From NCBI GenBank assembly GCA_025449115.1, contig JAHLKC010000004.1:310001-374000 (forward strand): a DNA stretch of 64,000 bases, in the 5' to 3' direction. Below the pieces are notes generated by a model that saw only the letters and a list, made by a program, of their open reading frames with translations, was not told the DNA's origin and did not search any database. A program made the translations under genes and the position numbers. How positions within the stretch are numbered: the stretch's first letter is position 1; every line of letters begins with the position of its first letter. Source of the DNA: Chytridium lagenaria. Taxonomy: Eukaryota > Chytridiomycota > Chytridiomycetes > Chytridiales > Chytridiaceae. Below are positions 1 through 15,000 of the stretch, in pieces.

Positions 1-979
1 TGGCCATGAACACTCCATTTGGAAGTGAAATTTCAATTTGCGTGATGCAAACAAAACGAAATCTCGAACAGTCCATCATTCTGTACTTTATATACACACA
101 GCACAGAGAAGGATCACCAACGCGCATGGCCGGTTAAGAAAGGATAATGATAAACACTCTATTTCGAGTAAGCTGTGGCAGGCTAGACCTTAACTTTAAG
201 GTAAAGTACATCTTTATTCCCTTTTTTTCCTTCCAAATAACGGTAGAACCAAATGGGAAATGAAGTTCCCCTTAACAACCCTTACAAAGCCTTATCACCG
301 CGCGTATATCATTAAAATGGACTCGTTTTCGCGTTGAATATACTTGTTAAAACATCTTCAAGTCCCTACCTTTCTCGAAACGAACGTAATGCACATTGCA
401 AGCCTTTTATCGCATAATCATTGCTTGGGATTGTTGCTCTCTGATCTTTCATTACATTTGAACACTTACCGTGACTGCCTACAGCCTTCAACTGAACAGC
501 TCTTTCTCTCTCTCTTCTCTCCTTTAGCCAGCCACCAGCTTGGACTAGACCACCTCCCTCCATTTCTTTATCACCTTTATCCTTTATTATTATGCACACA
601 GTATTTACATAGCAATGAATGTATTTTATTCATTGCTAAGTACATGAATACATACCAAAGTGACAATATTTAAATACAATATTTTACAAAGACAAGGCCT
701 ACATATGTATGCAATTATAAATTAATAATAAGAAGAAAGAGGGGAAAGAAACAAGGGAAAATGATTCGTGAAAGATGAAACGAACATGCGGCCAGAGTGG
801 CCGCTATTTATTTATTTAATTGATTATATATATTAATTAATTAAAATATTAAAATAAAATTTTAGAATTCAACAACTTACAATTCTGCCGTTATATTCAA
901 ATACAAAATATTTTAATACAAAAACCTCTCACACACTCATCACTCAACATCCTTCTCCAGCAAAATAACTCACAGCCAA
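1..979. other. Upstream non-coding region of the ALAS gene
   Basis: I see no convincing gene here. The last 300 bases before the ALAS start are very AT-rich, with long A/T runs, and presumably hold its promoter and 5' leader. Short open frames on both strands have biased, unconserved-looking composition, so I do not call them. A GC-rich inverted repeat inside the AT-rich part is listed separately. Confidence 0.6.
788..804. promoter_or_regulatory. GC-rich inverted repeat, candidate regulator site
   Basis: The 17 bases form a perfect 7-bp inverted repeat (gcggcca / tggccgc) around a 3-base spacer. They include a CGG-N9-CCG pair, the layout bound by many fungal Zn2Cys6 factors. The site is about 175 bp upstream of the ALAS start, in sequence that is otherwise nearly all A/T, so it stands out. 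That it binds a regulator is inference; chance or a hairpin role is also possible. Confidence 0.35.
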
Positions 980-3051
980 ATGGAGACCTTACTTTCATCT
1001 GTCGCGCGTTCTTGTCCGTTCCTTGCAAAGACTCCCGTTGCTACCTTGCGTCAGCTGTCTACCTTGCGATCTCCCCATGGCGGTGCTTCCGCCGCCGCTG
1101 GTGGTACCTCAGGCTCCGCTCTGCTCAAGCTCGCGCAGACCTGCCCCGTTATGGGGACCGCATTGGCCGTCCAGGCCGGCTCAGCTTCTGCTTCACCCGC
1201 CGCAGCGCTTGCTCGTCGCTGCCCCGCCTCAGCTGGATCTGCTCGCACTATTGCATCTTCCCCAAAGGGACGCATGGCAACTATGGCAACTTGCCCCGCG
1301 TCGCCCTCTGGCTGCCCCGACCCCTTTTTCCCTCCGCTAATGAACAGGGGTCCTTACGGTGAAACTGCGGCCTTTAGGCAGTATCAGTCTGTCAAGCCCT
1401 CGATCCCGAAAGGACATCAAGCTGGTGAGTTTTCTTCTCCTCTTCTCTCACTATCTAATCTGATGTCGTATTAATACTTTGCTTTTTCACTCCTTTTCAT
1501 GTGCAGATCTACACAAGCAGCACGATGCTTCCGCTGCTACCTTCAACTATGAGGATTTTTTCAAAAAGGAGATTGATCGCAAGCATGCCGACAAGAGCTA
1601 CCGCTACTTTAACAACATCAACCGTCTCGCCCAAGAATTTCCCGAGGCCCACATTGCCAACGGAGACCACGTTACAGTGTGGTGCTCCAACGATTATCTT
1701 GGTATGAGCAAACATGCCAAGGTCCTCGACTCCATGAAGTGAGTCTCCACCATATTTGTCAAATCCAACGTGATCACCAAGATCTAACCATATTTTTCTC
1801 AGATCGACTTTGGATATGTATGGTGCTGGAGCCGGCGGAACTCGCAACATTGCCGGAAACTCTCAGCTCCATCTGTCGCTTGAACAAGAGCTAGCCTCCC
1901 TTCATAACAAAGATGGCGCTTTAGTCTTCTCCTCTTGTTTCGTTGCCAATGATGCTACCCTTTCAACCCTCGCGTCCAAGATGCCCAACTGCGTCATCTT
2001 CTCTGACTCATCCAACCATGCCTCCATGATTCAAGGTATTCGCAACTCGCGTGCTGAGAAAGTCATTTTCAAGCACAATGATCTCGACCATCTTGAGCAC
2101 CTTCTCATGAACTGTGACCCAAGTCGGCCCAAGATTATTGCGTTTGAGTCCGTGTACTCCATGTGTGGTTCCATCGGTCCTATTCGTGAGATTGCCGCTT
2201 TGGCCAAGAAGTACCAATGCCATCACTTTCCTTGATGAGGTTCATGCTGTTGGCATGTACGGCTCAAGCGGTGCTGGAGTTGCCGAACACTTGGCTTGTA
2301 TGGATCAGATTGATATTATCACTGGCACGCTTGGAAAGGCCTATGGTATTGTTGGTGGATACATTGGTAGGCTTACCTGATTATTTTTCTTCATCATTTG
2401 TCAATCTTTTTAGCGCTGACTGTCTTTTATGTTACAGCCGCCTCTGCTAAGCTTGTGGACTTGATCCGTTCTTACGCTCCTGGCTTCATTTTCACCACTT
2501 CCCTCCCTCCCGCTGTGGTTTCTGGGGCTGTCACCTCCATCCGTCACCTCAAGCGCTCCCAGACTGAACGTGCCGGCCAGCAGCGAAACGCTCGTATTTT
2601 AAAGACTCGCCTCGCTGAACTCGGTATCCCAGTCGTTCCCAACCCCTCCCACATTGTCCCTGTCCTCATTGGCGACGCTGAGACGGCAAAGTCTGTCTCT
2701 GACGAGCTTCTTAACAAGCACGGTATCTACGTGCAGAGCATCAACTACCCCACCGTCGCCAAGGGTGAAGAGAGGCTCCGCATTACTCCCAGCCCTGAGC
2801 ATGGTCCCGACCACATGAATAGGTTCGTCGCTGTTCTTGAACGCATTTGGAAGGAACGTTCCCTCAAGACTGAGGCTGACTGGGCTTCTGTCGGTGGACG
2901 CGCTGGTGTTGGGATGGGACGCGTTGTTCCTCAACTTGTTGGTGATGGACTTCTTGCTCGTATGGAGGCCACTGCCAGTGCTCCGTCTCTTGCGCAGACC
3001 TGCAGGACTGAAGCGTTTACTCGCTCTGCCCCCTCTATTGCAGCCATGTAA
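980..3051 (+). CDS. HEM1: 5-aminolevulinate synthase, mitochondrial
   Basis: This is a PLP-dependent alpha-oxoamine synthase that condenses glycine and succinyl-CoA to 5-aminolevulinate, the first step of haem synthesis in the mitochondrial matrix. Four exons fit GT-AG rules: 980-1424, 1507-1738, 1803-2366 and 2438-3051. The N-terminus is Ala/Ser/Arg-rich like a presequence and carries five Cys-Pro dipeptides (first in RSCPFLAK), matching haem-regulatory motifs. The core shows [22 protein letters not shown], the [12 protein letters not shown] stretch with the PLP-facing Asp/His, and TLGKAYG with the Schiff-base lysine. The C-terminus is typical ([18 protein letters not shown]). One extra base at 2214-2215 breaks the frame just before FLDEVHAVG; no intron explains it. 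Function is sure, the break is probably an error. Confidence 0.95.
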
Positions 3052-4212
3052 AAAACAAAAAGGCTTGTGTATTATATCTGTTATGTTTGCCGTTGCCCAA
3101 TATCTTCATCAAATGCTGTATAAAAAAGGATTCAATTGAATACAAAAAAAGTATGTGAGTGGTTACATTTAAACTTTTTTTTCAAGTTTGCCACTCTGGA
3201 CAAGAACTAAGCGAAAATGAACAACGCAAATAATTCTCAATAATTCATTTAATAAACACATGCAGTGGTGTGTGATGGTATTGTAATATAGTTGTTCAGG
3301 GCTGTAAGATGTTTATACCTATAAATAAAATAAGGAAGCAAAGGGAAAAAAACACAAACTGTTTACATGTATCAATTCGCTGGATATGATCAGATCAGAC
3401 CATCAAGAAGATGCAAAATATCAAAAGCAATTAATATACTTACGAAATTCACTCTCTATATATGGGTGAAAGCCAGCGGCACGTTGCTCCTGCGACCTGA
3501 ATATGAATGGATTTTCAGTCAAACTTGATAACACGCAAAACAAAATGTCCGGCCATGAACGCGAAAAGTAATAAAAATGTGCAAGAAAACAAAAGCAGAT
3601 GCAAGCCCTCTCGTACGTCTTTCCATAAACAACTCAAACCACTCTCTCCGAAACAACATCATGTGTTTTTTAGCACATACAAGATTGAGAAGAAAAATAA
3701 GGTAAACACACTTAATACAAACCCCGACCCGGCCCCCATGGCCCCCCCCCCCCCGTCCAACGCCCTGTCCCTCCCTAATAGTAGTCCTAAACCGACTCTG
3801 CATAACCTCCAACGTATTATACTCTTATGCCTTCAAATAACTCATGCATGTCATCACACTCAGCAAATAACTATCAGGCTTGTTCCGCGTCGTGTTTGTC
3901 TGCAGTGCAATTTGTCCTTGTTTTGGGGGCCGCTGTTTTTTGGGGGAGATTTCAATTTTTCACTGTCTTCAAACCAAAAAAAAAACACAACGACGCGCCA
4001 GAACCTTTGGGCCTTTTTTTCTAACATTCACCTCTGCCAAACTCACCATCGTCATCGCCGTCGCTACTGCCACTTCGCGTCATCAAGGACGAGTTCAAGG
4101 AGGGCGTTGAAAGCGGGTGATAGCCTCCCATTCCGCGCAAACTGTTATTAAAAGAGATCAAAACGTGACCAAAAAAACCCCATTCGTCACAAAGCCAAAT
4201 AGCCACGAAAAA
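3052..4212. other. Intergenic region, no gene seen
   Basis: This spacer holds the ALAS 3' flank and the promoter side of the RNF121-like gene. It contains A/T-rich stretches and a run of 13 C at about 3742-3754. Several open frames cross it, but their content is low-complexity and resembles no protein I know. I call nothing here. Confidence 0.5.
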
Positions 4213-6011
<1,799 letters not shown>

Positions 6012-6602
6012 AGAATTACGTCTGTGCTATGAGAAGAAGCATGCAAATTCTTTTATTGGATATTTCTCTGGCTCCAACGTAATTTTAATTTTGCATATTA
6101 CCTTTGTCTCTTCTTAGCTGTCTTGATTAATTTGTCTAGGTCTTGAGAGCTGAGAAAATTCTTATATTCTCGACCTTCCTTACCCATTTTAACCCCACTA
6201 TAATGTTTTAAGTGGGATTGTTTGACCTCAAATCCTTTGCGAGTTTTTCAATCTTCTTTTTTTCCTCGATGTTTTCTGGATGCCCTAAATTTTTGTCTCC
6301 GAACCCTTTGGCAGCCTATCTCTAGTGTTGTCGTTCTCATCCCAGCCATCAACCGTCGCAATTAACACAGTCTCTTGTTTCCCACACCCCGGTTTTCCTG
6401 TAATTGTAATCTTCTATATTTTTTTATCCTCCCAATAGATCTATATTTTTTACAAAGCTTTTTAATACGTTGAATTTCTACTTCAAAATATAAATAAAAT
6501 CAATACAAAACGGTAAAGCAGGGGGAATGAAGTTTTTTTTAAAAGAAAAAGCAGGCCGATAACTATTAACAGGGAGGAAACAAAACTATAGACGGGAGCC
6601 GC
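6012..6602. other. Convergent 3' spacer
   Basis: This T-rich region lies between two genes that converge on it, the RNF121-like gene and the GPCR. It presumably holds both polyadenylation regions. I see no coding signal or RNA gene. Confidence 0.5.
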
Positions 6603-9600
6603 TTAATTAGCGGGAAGTTTAGCTTTTAACTGCTCCAACTCCGACTCCAATTTAGTGATAGTGGCGTCCTTGTTTTTAAGCAACTTCTGAGCCTCCTCCA
6701 GTTTACCATTATCAACATTGGAATGGTAGGCGTGAGAACTATTACCCCCCAACGCGCTCTTCTTTTGGTCATCGGTTCCAGTTGAGTTCGTGTTCATAAA
6801 GTATCATTGTTGTTACCACGGCCAGCCATGATCTCCATGACTTTTGGAATCTAGGGAATGGCTTTAATAGATAGTTGGCGGGGAATTAACTTACGAAAAG
6901 TGCTGCCGCTACACCGGTCTGCGTCAAAATGACGACAAGAGCTTCCATCACAAAAATGACATCTAAGAAATTGACTTTAGTTGATTGAATTTGAGATTCT
7001 TTGTTACCTGGATCCTTGACCGCAAAGTTTGAGATAGCATTCTACATACCGTGAAGAAAAAATGTTAGTAACGAATTTCATATAGACGCGATGATCTTAC
7101 AAGAACGATGCCGATGACGACCCAGTTGTAAATAGCTGATAAGAAAGTGTTGTCAGATTTAGTATATCGGCAAGAAACTGAAAGCATAAATGTCAATATA
7201 CCGATAGCAATCCATTTGGATTCGTTGAATGCGCTGGGGGTGTTCCGCACAGAGTAAGTGAGCCACACTCCACCGCCCAAAGTAAGAACCATCGCTCCCA
7301 AATTGACATAGTTCTGGAAAAATACATGAGTGAGTGATACTCATAATTAAAATTTCATAAAGGTCGATAAAACTCACGTAATCGTTGAATTGACAGTGAG
7401 GTGTTTGGAAAAAGTTGATAATGGTTCCGTTTTTGGCGACTTGAGGTACGGAATTCAGTTCCAGGAAGGGCCGTTGGCTTGGAAGTACTGTCCATACAAC
7501 AAGAATTGCGATCCAACACACCAAAAAGGCACTGAAGTAACCCAGCATCACTGCATCGTTCATCTTGCGAACTTTGTTTTTTTTGTTCACGAATATAACG
7601 CTGATACGGTAGGTCTGTCATATTTTTCACCGGTTTAGTGTTTTGTGCATAAATAAATGAAACAAAAAGTGAGCTCGAATTTATATGTATACCTTGACGA
7701 GGAGAGCTCCAAAAACGACAGCAAACCCAAGGTATTTTAGCCATCCAAAAATAATGCAAGATTGACTGCTCTGTGATAGTAGGGATTAAAATCAGGTTCC
7801 TAATGAACTTGTGCACAAACCATAGGGTAAATGGAAAATAGATATACGCCGACGTAGGAAATGTTTGCACCAATAAGAATCCTAAATTGAAGTCAAGTCA
7901 GCGTGTGGATAGAGGAAGAAACGTGTTCCAACGATTCGCGCTAGTTCAAAAAAGTAAAGCGAAGTCGAAACTTACAAAGCCAAGAAGTTTGGAGAGGACG
8001 CCATGAAGATCTTCACTTTCTGGTGAACAAGCATGTACACGAACAAGCAAAGAGTGAAGAGCGAGCAAATCGCAACAATAGCATCAAAAGCAAATCGCAT
8101 GGAAGTTTTGGCCGCAAACTGCACAATGGGAATGACGCGGTTTGGAGGGGGCGCGTTTTTCCCACCCAAGAAGAGAAGAGGTTCATTCGGGTTTAAAGTA
8201 ATGCTGTTGTTTGATCGCCACCATTTTCCAACAGAAGCTCCTTGAACAATCTGCCGTCTACTTGTGATATTAATCCACCTGTAAGTCCAAATCTCTTGCT
8301 CCATCTGCAGATCACCGCCATTATCAACCATCATTCGATTTCCCCATACGTCAGTTAGGTTTGCATTGTTGACGAGTTGTGTGATGTTGTTTCGGGTCAA
8401 AGACATCATCTGGCGATTGTTGATACCTTGTGGTGTGATGCGTCCGGCTTTGATGTACTAGTGAAAAGGCATTATTTTTTTTTGACCGAATAAACAGTGA
8501 ACTTACGTTATCGAACATGCCAACCAAAAGCTTTCCGCACTTCACCGTATTTTGCATGAAGTCAGTTGGTTTCAAAATCATGTATCCGACATTCAAGGCA
8601 TAAATAGACATATAGCCTTCAAGGTAATTTAGTCCTTGCCCTGTACACATGTTGCCGGCAGCTTGCATGTTGATGGTTTGGTTGCCGGATGTCTTTTTCA
8701 TAATTAGGCACCCATGCATCTTCCAAATAACTTACAGTTTGGAATATAAACTTCGAAATTGAGTTAGCAACACTAGTCTCGGTCGTGTTTGGGCAGTTTG
8801 AGCGGAATTGAAAGCCAGCAGTAGCAGCAGTCAAAGGCATCAAGTAAGACTGGCTGAAGGTTTTAGTGACTCCAGGAAAAACCGGCGATTCGTTTGAAAC
8901 AAAAAGGTTTGTCCACCACTTCCTCAACTCAACGGCCTCTGCATTTGAACCATCGGGAAGAAGAAATGCATCTTCAAAAGACGGCGTCTGAACTTGCCAA
9001 ACACCAGTTATATTTCGAAGGAGGGGCTGTGAAGATGCTGCAGCATACATGGCTTCGCTTCAGGACAGGTTAAAAACTTTACAGAAAGAATGAATTAGCC
9101 TTACGTCCAGCCAGTTGTCCCTATGTAGTGATTAGAATATGTCTGGGGTTAAGTCAATTCAAACCTATTAGCCAGTAGTCGCCATTAAGCATGTTGAGTT
9201 GAGACGCTGATCTCATTACATTCACGACCGGGAACTGAGCGGCAATCAGAATGATAGTTTGAATTTGACCGTCGATAAAGGGCTGAAGGTCTTCTCTCAA
9301 ATCGGATTTGCTGAAATCGTAAACAGTAACCAAAGCAATCGTAACATTGTAGCTTGGCGCAAAAAGTTGTAGTTGTTGCGTAAGTCCGTTTCCAAACTTT
9401 TTTGACATTAGATATGTGTTATTACAAATATATGCACCTCATCCGAAGAGCTAAACACCCCGATGCTTGTCTTGTTAAAATAGTTAATAAGGGACAACAT
9501 TGCTTTAGCTTGCACTAATAGTGTGTGTCAGTTTTTCAACGAATTCGAGATGACTTACAAACGGCGGTGGACTGTGTTCTGAATGATGTGGGATAGTCGA

Positions 9601-10384
9601 CCTTGTTCGCGAGCTGAGGAGAGGTAGCCAGATTCGCACAATGCAAAACACTGAAAGAATAATGTAAGAAGCCTTCTCAGCCTTTTAATGGAGAAGTACG
9701 AAATTTTACTCACTTCGTGATAGCAGCTGCTACCGCCATAGTCACCTAAGAAGAGAAATTTAGCAAAATTATAACACAGAATTTTACCGTGTTTCTTGAA
9801 TTACTTTCTCCAATGATTGCTGCAACATTATCCTGGTTGATCAACTTCAGGGCACCGGTGAGTGAAACGCCACGGTCGAACTTTGAGTCAATCGGTACAA
9901 TTTCAATACGCGTGTCGGGGAGAAATACTGCCAAAAATTGTCAGTTGTTGAGAATAATGAACGAAAGCAATGCTCACTTAGGGTCACTGTTCGTTTTGTT
10001 AATGTACCAAAGGAGGGCATTATAGCACATTGCGGCGTTGAATGACTGAAGTGTGTTTAGACGAAAAATCATGACGAGATTCATTTCTCAAATGGGAGAA
10101 TGCACTGCGAGACTCACTAAACAATATCAGTTTCAAACATCTCCTTCGTGAACAGACTCTTACCATTCACAAAGCTGTTCAAAACACTTAATTCATCACT
10201 GGTGTCGTAAGGTGGTGAGAATGGTTGAAGGTAGCCAATCTGTATTTGACATGTCACTTTCCGGACCACTTATAGCTAATAGAAAACAAACCTTTATAAC
10301 ATTGGTCTTTTGAGGTAAGGGCTGGGAGACGATGGCGACAGCCATTCCCAGCAGCGCTATACCCAACGCTTGTGTGGCTTTCAT
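6603..10384 (-). CDS. Class C (GABA-B/metabotropic-like) G-protein-coupled receptor
   Basis: The gene reads from an ATG at 10384 to a TAA at 6603-6605 through at least nine short exons. It opens with a signal-peptide-like hydrophobic stretch (ALGIALLGMAVAIVS) followed by KTNVIKV, the first strand of a type-1 periplasmic-binding-protein (Venus flytrap) fold. DNVAAIIGESNSRNTV (about 9790-9840) and KKFGNGLTQQLQLFAPSYNVTIALV (about 9340-9400) are typical of that fold. The first membrane segment ends in KVKIFMASSPNF, the class C hallmark. More hydrophobic segments follow to about 7065, then a coiled-coil tail (KLEEAQKLLKNKDATITKLE), as in GABA-B receptors. It would sit in the plasma membrane and couple to G proteins; the ligand cannot be told. 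Some exon joins and possible frame breaks are unresolved. Confidence 0.85.
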
Positions 10385-11455
10385 GCTTCGAGAGAACTGT
10401 TATCAGAAGTGTTTTGAAGAAGGCTGCGTCTGGGACACTATCAAAAAAGGGTAGGGATTGCGGATACTCTCAGTACCTTTTCACTGGAGGTACTTGGAAT
10501 TACAACCCAATTCAAATAGTTGAGATTCTCTTGAAAGATTTTACAGTTTCTCGCCCTCTCGATCGCTCGCATGACCATGAGTCCTCCCTTTAGGTAGTGC
10601 TTTATCCTCAACCATTGAGCTATGTGATTTACACTTCCTTTCCCAATTCTCAATGGCAATCCTTCCACCAGTGTTTTTAAAACTTTCCAGTATGCAGCTC
10701 ATTGAAATGATTGACCATTTTATTGGCGACGATGTCCGTATTTTGCTGTAAATGCAAAAGGACTGGGAACTGTGCACTGTGGACTTGGTAGCTGAACTGC
10801 AAAATAATAGATATGTATTTTGGTAATTAATATTAAGTATGGACATTTTTCAAACACAAAACAAATGTATTTACATAACATAACATACGTTAAAACAATA
10901 ATTACACGCATTATCGTATACTTTTTGTTAGGCGATGTATGGCTAGCTCTGCAGTAAATATCAAATATCATTTCTTGAGTGCAGTCACTTTCTTGCATCC
11001 TTAACTGCGAAATTTAAGTCGTGTTGATCATTCGGTGGACAAAAAAAAAATAATAACCCAATTTCGCGCCAGATCAAATCATTCCGCATTTAGTTGGTGA
11101 TCGACACTCAGATTTTGCAGTTAATAATCAATGAATGAAACGGAATGAAGTTGGTTTTTAGATATGATCAATAATCGACCTTCCCAATACATGGTTTTTG
11201 GTAACTAAATACTTTTTTTTCCCCTATAGATCCTGAGCATAATTGGCAACAAAATAGTTTTCACGGGCAGCATTTCGATATCACTTGGTGGAGAGTAGAA
11301 ATAACTAGAGGAAGATCGAAACTCAACAGACTAATTCGTACTTTACAATATCAAGACATCTCTCAGAAAACGTGATGGTCGCCACAGGTTGAGCCTCCAT
11401 CATGGAAAGAGTTCATATACTATATTAGAACATGATCTTAGACCTTTCGTATGTT
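10385..11455. other. Intergenic region, no gene supported
   Basis: This is the promoter side of the minus-strand receptor and then about 1 kb of A/T-rich sequence. Overlapping minus-strand open frames exist, but their lysine/isoleucine-rich and leucine-rich stretches look like chance. A tRNA-like stretch near 10545-10625 was examined and rejected. Confidence 0.45.
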
Positions 11456-12003
11456 TTAAAGCACCTTCCATCTCTGGATGGATAACAATTTTCTATGTTT
11501 CCTATGCAAGGTAAATTTATAAAGAGTGGCTCTCGGATCTACGGACGACGTCGTCGTGATAGTGTGGATCAAAGCTGCTAAAAGCGAGTAATATCTCGAT
11601 TCCTGACTGCAACAACGACTTTTTGTTGTAGGAGAGCTTAAAGACTTGAAATTTTCCTCTGTACAAGAAGATTTTCTTTTCACTGCGGTTTCAAGGCATC
11701 CCATATCATCGATCCAGTGAGCCACAAGGTGAGATCCTGATCAGTACGACGCCTCTGGCTTAAGCTTCCATCTTGAGGGTGTTCGAAATGATGGACTGTA
11801 GCATGGTGGATGCATGCGGGACTTCGATCTCGTATCGTAACGATGGTCGCATGCAAGTGCGGTTCCATCTTGAGTCCGTGTTTGTTCAGCAGATATTTTC
11901 TACAACCGGATTGCATCAACTCATGCGATATCCCTTGATAGCTTTTCATAAAGTTGATCAGGATCAGTTTGTTGCGCGATATGCCAGCAAGATTACTTCT
12001 CAC
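11456..12003 (-). CDS. Uncharacterised candidate gene upstream of SEC24
   Basis: Two overlapping minus-strand frames (about 12003-11680 and 11725-11456) together cover most of this stretch and could be one gene with a frame break near 11700. The product would be basic and Cys/Ser-rich, for example QSGCRKYLLNKHGLKMEP and LYKFTLHRKHRKLL. I recognise no domain. It would be divergent from SEC24 with about 50 bp between starts, which suits this compact genome. It could equally be non-coding; codon content is not distinctive. Confidence 0.25.
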
Positions 12004-12049
12004 ATTTGTAGTAATTAATGGTGGTCATTGACTGTGTTGCTAGAATCTT

Positions 12050-15000
12050 ATGTCAGGACCCCCACCTCCTAATTCTTCGGGTGGCTATCCTCCCAACGGT
12101 CAGCAGCCTCTTGGGGGACCCCCTGGTGGAAATCCCGGGTATCCGTATGGAGGGCCAGGCGCCAGGCCTCCGATGGGGGCAACCCCTCTGCAATCCGCTG
12201 GACCTCGCCCTATGGCCGCTGGTGGACCACTTCAGTCCAACCCTTCACAATTCCGACCGCCTGCTTCCGGGTCCATTCAACCTAATCAGCCCATGTTCGG
12301 CGGGCCAGCAGTGAACGTTAGGCCTGGTATAGCTGCTGGGGCACCTCCAGGAGCGCGTCTCCCGGTGGTCCAGGTCCTCAGCAAACGCGCAGGTATCTAC
12401 AAACATGTTATGAGCTCGAAATCCACGCAACATATTTGACCGATATTTCTTTAAGGTATACCCTTCCGCCCACCAGGGCCAGCGGCACCTTCGCAGCAAA
12501 ATAACCAAATTCCGTTCGCAAATCGACCGCCCGGTCCCGGACCTCAGGTAACTTCTCCAGTAGGAGCCAGTGGACCCGGAGCTAGTGGACCCGGACCGGC
12601 GCAGGGCTTTAATAACCAACCCCCACGATTCAACCCTGGATCTGCAGATAGCAACGTTAACTCCGGGTTTGCACCCGGATTCCGTCCACCTGCGCCTGGT
12701 CCTGCAGGTCCTGGTCCATCCGCTCCTGGTCCGAATTCTGGTCCTGCATCTCCCCCCTTCTGGACCTCCTGGGGGAGCTGGTACTGGAGGGGCTCGATCT
12801 CGCCGAGCTTACGCGCCATCTGACCAATTTTCCTCTGGAGGTGCTGATTTTGGTGGAGGTATGCCACCACAGCCTACTGGCCAGATGCCAATGATTCCTC
12901 CAGCTGGAGCTCCTAGTGGTATTCCTCCTATGATGCCTCCTGGTGGTGGGATGCCTTCAGCTGGAGGTTATGCTCCTCATGGCGCTGTGAATAATGCATT
13001 TGCTGGTCCAGTTGGAGGAGTGTCTCCTGCTGGCGCCCCGCAATTTATTCAACCAGCTAAGCCTCCTGCATTCGGCAGTGCTGCTCCCGCTCCAATGCCC
13101 GGTGTACCGAACGTCGCTGGACCAGCAGTTGGCGCTCAGCAGCAAGGGCCCGCTGGACAGCTCGCTGGGCAATTTCAGAACATGAACTTAGGGGGAGGTG
13201 CACCCCAGGTACCTATTTGCTCTTGCTTATATTAGCGCCTTATGCATTTTAAATTAACCTGTTTTTTGATTAGTCTCCAGGACCTGCACAGGCCGTGAAC
13301 CTTCTACAGAGGCCTCCCGAAGTTGCTGAGTTTGATGAGCCTGAGCCGACTTCGTGGATGTCTCCTCAGTTCTCAATCTCTCAGTCGACTACCTCAAATT
13401 GCAGCCCGTGTATAAGAGGTGTACCATTAATTCCATCCCGCAGCAGCCATCGTTGCTGGCAAAAAGTAGACTGCCTTTTGGTCTCCTAATTACGCCTTAC
13501 CGCCATCTTTTGCCGGGGGAAGAACCCGTTCCTGTTATCAATCCTCCTCAAATTGTCCGTTGCCGCCGATGCAGAACTTACATCAATCCTTGGGTTCAGT
13601 TTGTTGAGCAGGGCACACGATGGAAGTGCAACATGTGTTTCTTAACTAACGAAGGTACTGGTGTCTTTTATAACCTTAGATGTCTACTTATTCGTGCTTG
13701 TATCTATTATTCGTGCTTCATCTAACATAGTTCATCATGATTGGAAATTTTCTAGTGCCGAACTTTTTCGATTGGGACACAGAAACGAGGTCTCATGTTG
13801 ACCGTATGAAACGAGCGGAGCTTACGCATGCTGTAGTGGAATACGTTGCTCCTCAGGAGTATATGGTCCGCCCACCGCAACCTGTTGTAATGCTGTTTGT
13901 CATTGACGTGTCCATCCACGCAGTTCAGTGCGGGATGGTCGCTTCCGTCACTAAGAGCATTTTGGCGGCTCTTGACAGTATCCCGAATACCGATAACCGC
14001 ACAAAAGTTGGTTTTATTACTGTAGATAGTACCCTTCACTTTTATAACTTGAGCGTAAGTTTCTTTGGGCTTATACAATTTCTAATTCTAAGGGTAGTCT
14101 TCTCTTACTGAGCCTCAAATGCTTGTGGTCTCGGATATTGAGGATGTATTCCTTCCTTTACCCTACGATCTTTTGGTGCCTTTGACCGAGTCCGTCCTGT
14201 CATTGAAAGGCTTTTGAGCCAACTTCCGGAAATGTTTGCTCAGACTCAGATTACATATAACGTTTTGGGCCGAGCACTCCAGGCTGCGCACAAAATGATT
14301 GTAGGAATCCTGATTATAGAGTTTGATTTTACTGATTTTCTCTAGTCTGCCATCGGTGGAAAAATTATTGTTATGCAGGCCTCCCTTCCAAATATCAGTG
14401 AGGGATGTCTTCGCACAAGGGAAGATCCCAAAGCTTTTGGGAACTCCTAAGGTTTGCTAATATAAAATAGCTTTCAATGAATAGTTTTTAGGAGATTACT
14501 TTATTGCAGCCTTCAATTGCGTTTTACAAGAATTTGGCAGTTGATTGCTCCCGTTCTCAAGTGAGCATCGATGTGTTTTTCTTCAACTCTCACTATGCCG
14601 ATGTGGCTACTTTAGGTAAATTTCAGCTGCTGTAAGAGTATTAATGATGCGAATAGGTGGTTGCGCCAAATTCACTGGAGGATCCCTTTATTACTATCCT
14701 AATTTTAACGCGGGTCGTCCTGAGGATGTGTTGAAGGTTTCGAAGGAGATTCACCATTTCTTAGCCCGGCCGATTGGTTTAGAGGCTGTTTTGAGGGTGC
14801 GTGCGTCCAAGGGCATCAAGATGACGGCGTTCCATGGGAACTTTTTCTTGCGTTCTACAGATCTTTTGGCGTTGCCCAACGTCAGCCCTGATAATTCATA
14901 CGGCATTGAGATGTCAATCCAGGACGTGCTCACTTCGAACGTTGCTTGTTTCCAAACTGCACTGCTCCATACAAGTAGCAATGGTACGCCTTTTGACTTG

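Noticed and set aside
344..673. Plus-strand 109-codon open frame before ALAS
   Set aside because: Leucine/serine/histidine-rich composition without domain features, in an AT-rich promoter-like region.
2205..2225. Programmed ribosomal frameshift in ALAS
   Set aside because: No slippery heptamer or following structure is evident, and similar one-base breaks hit many unrelated genes, which favours sequencing error.
10545..10625. Minus-strand stretch with tagctcaatggttgag, like a tRNA D arm, followed by an anticodon-arm-like block
   Set aside because: No T-loop GTTCRANNC box at the right distance and no pairing acceptor stem; probably chance or a decayed relic.
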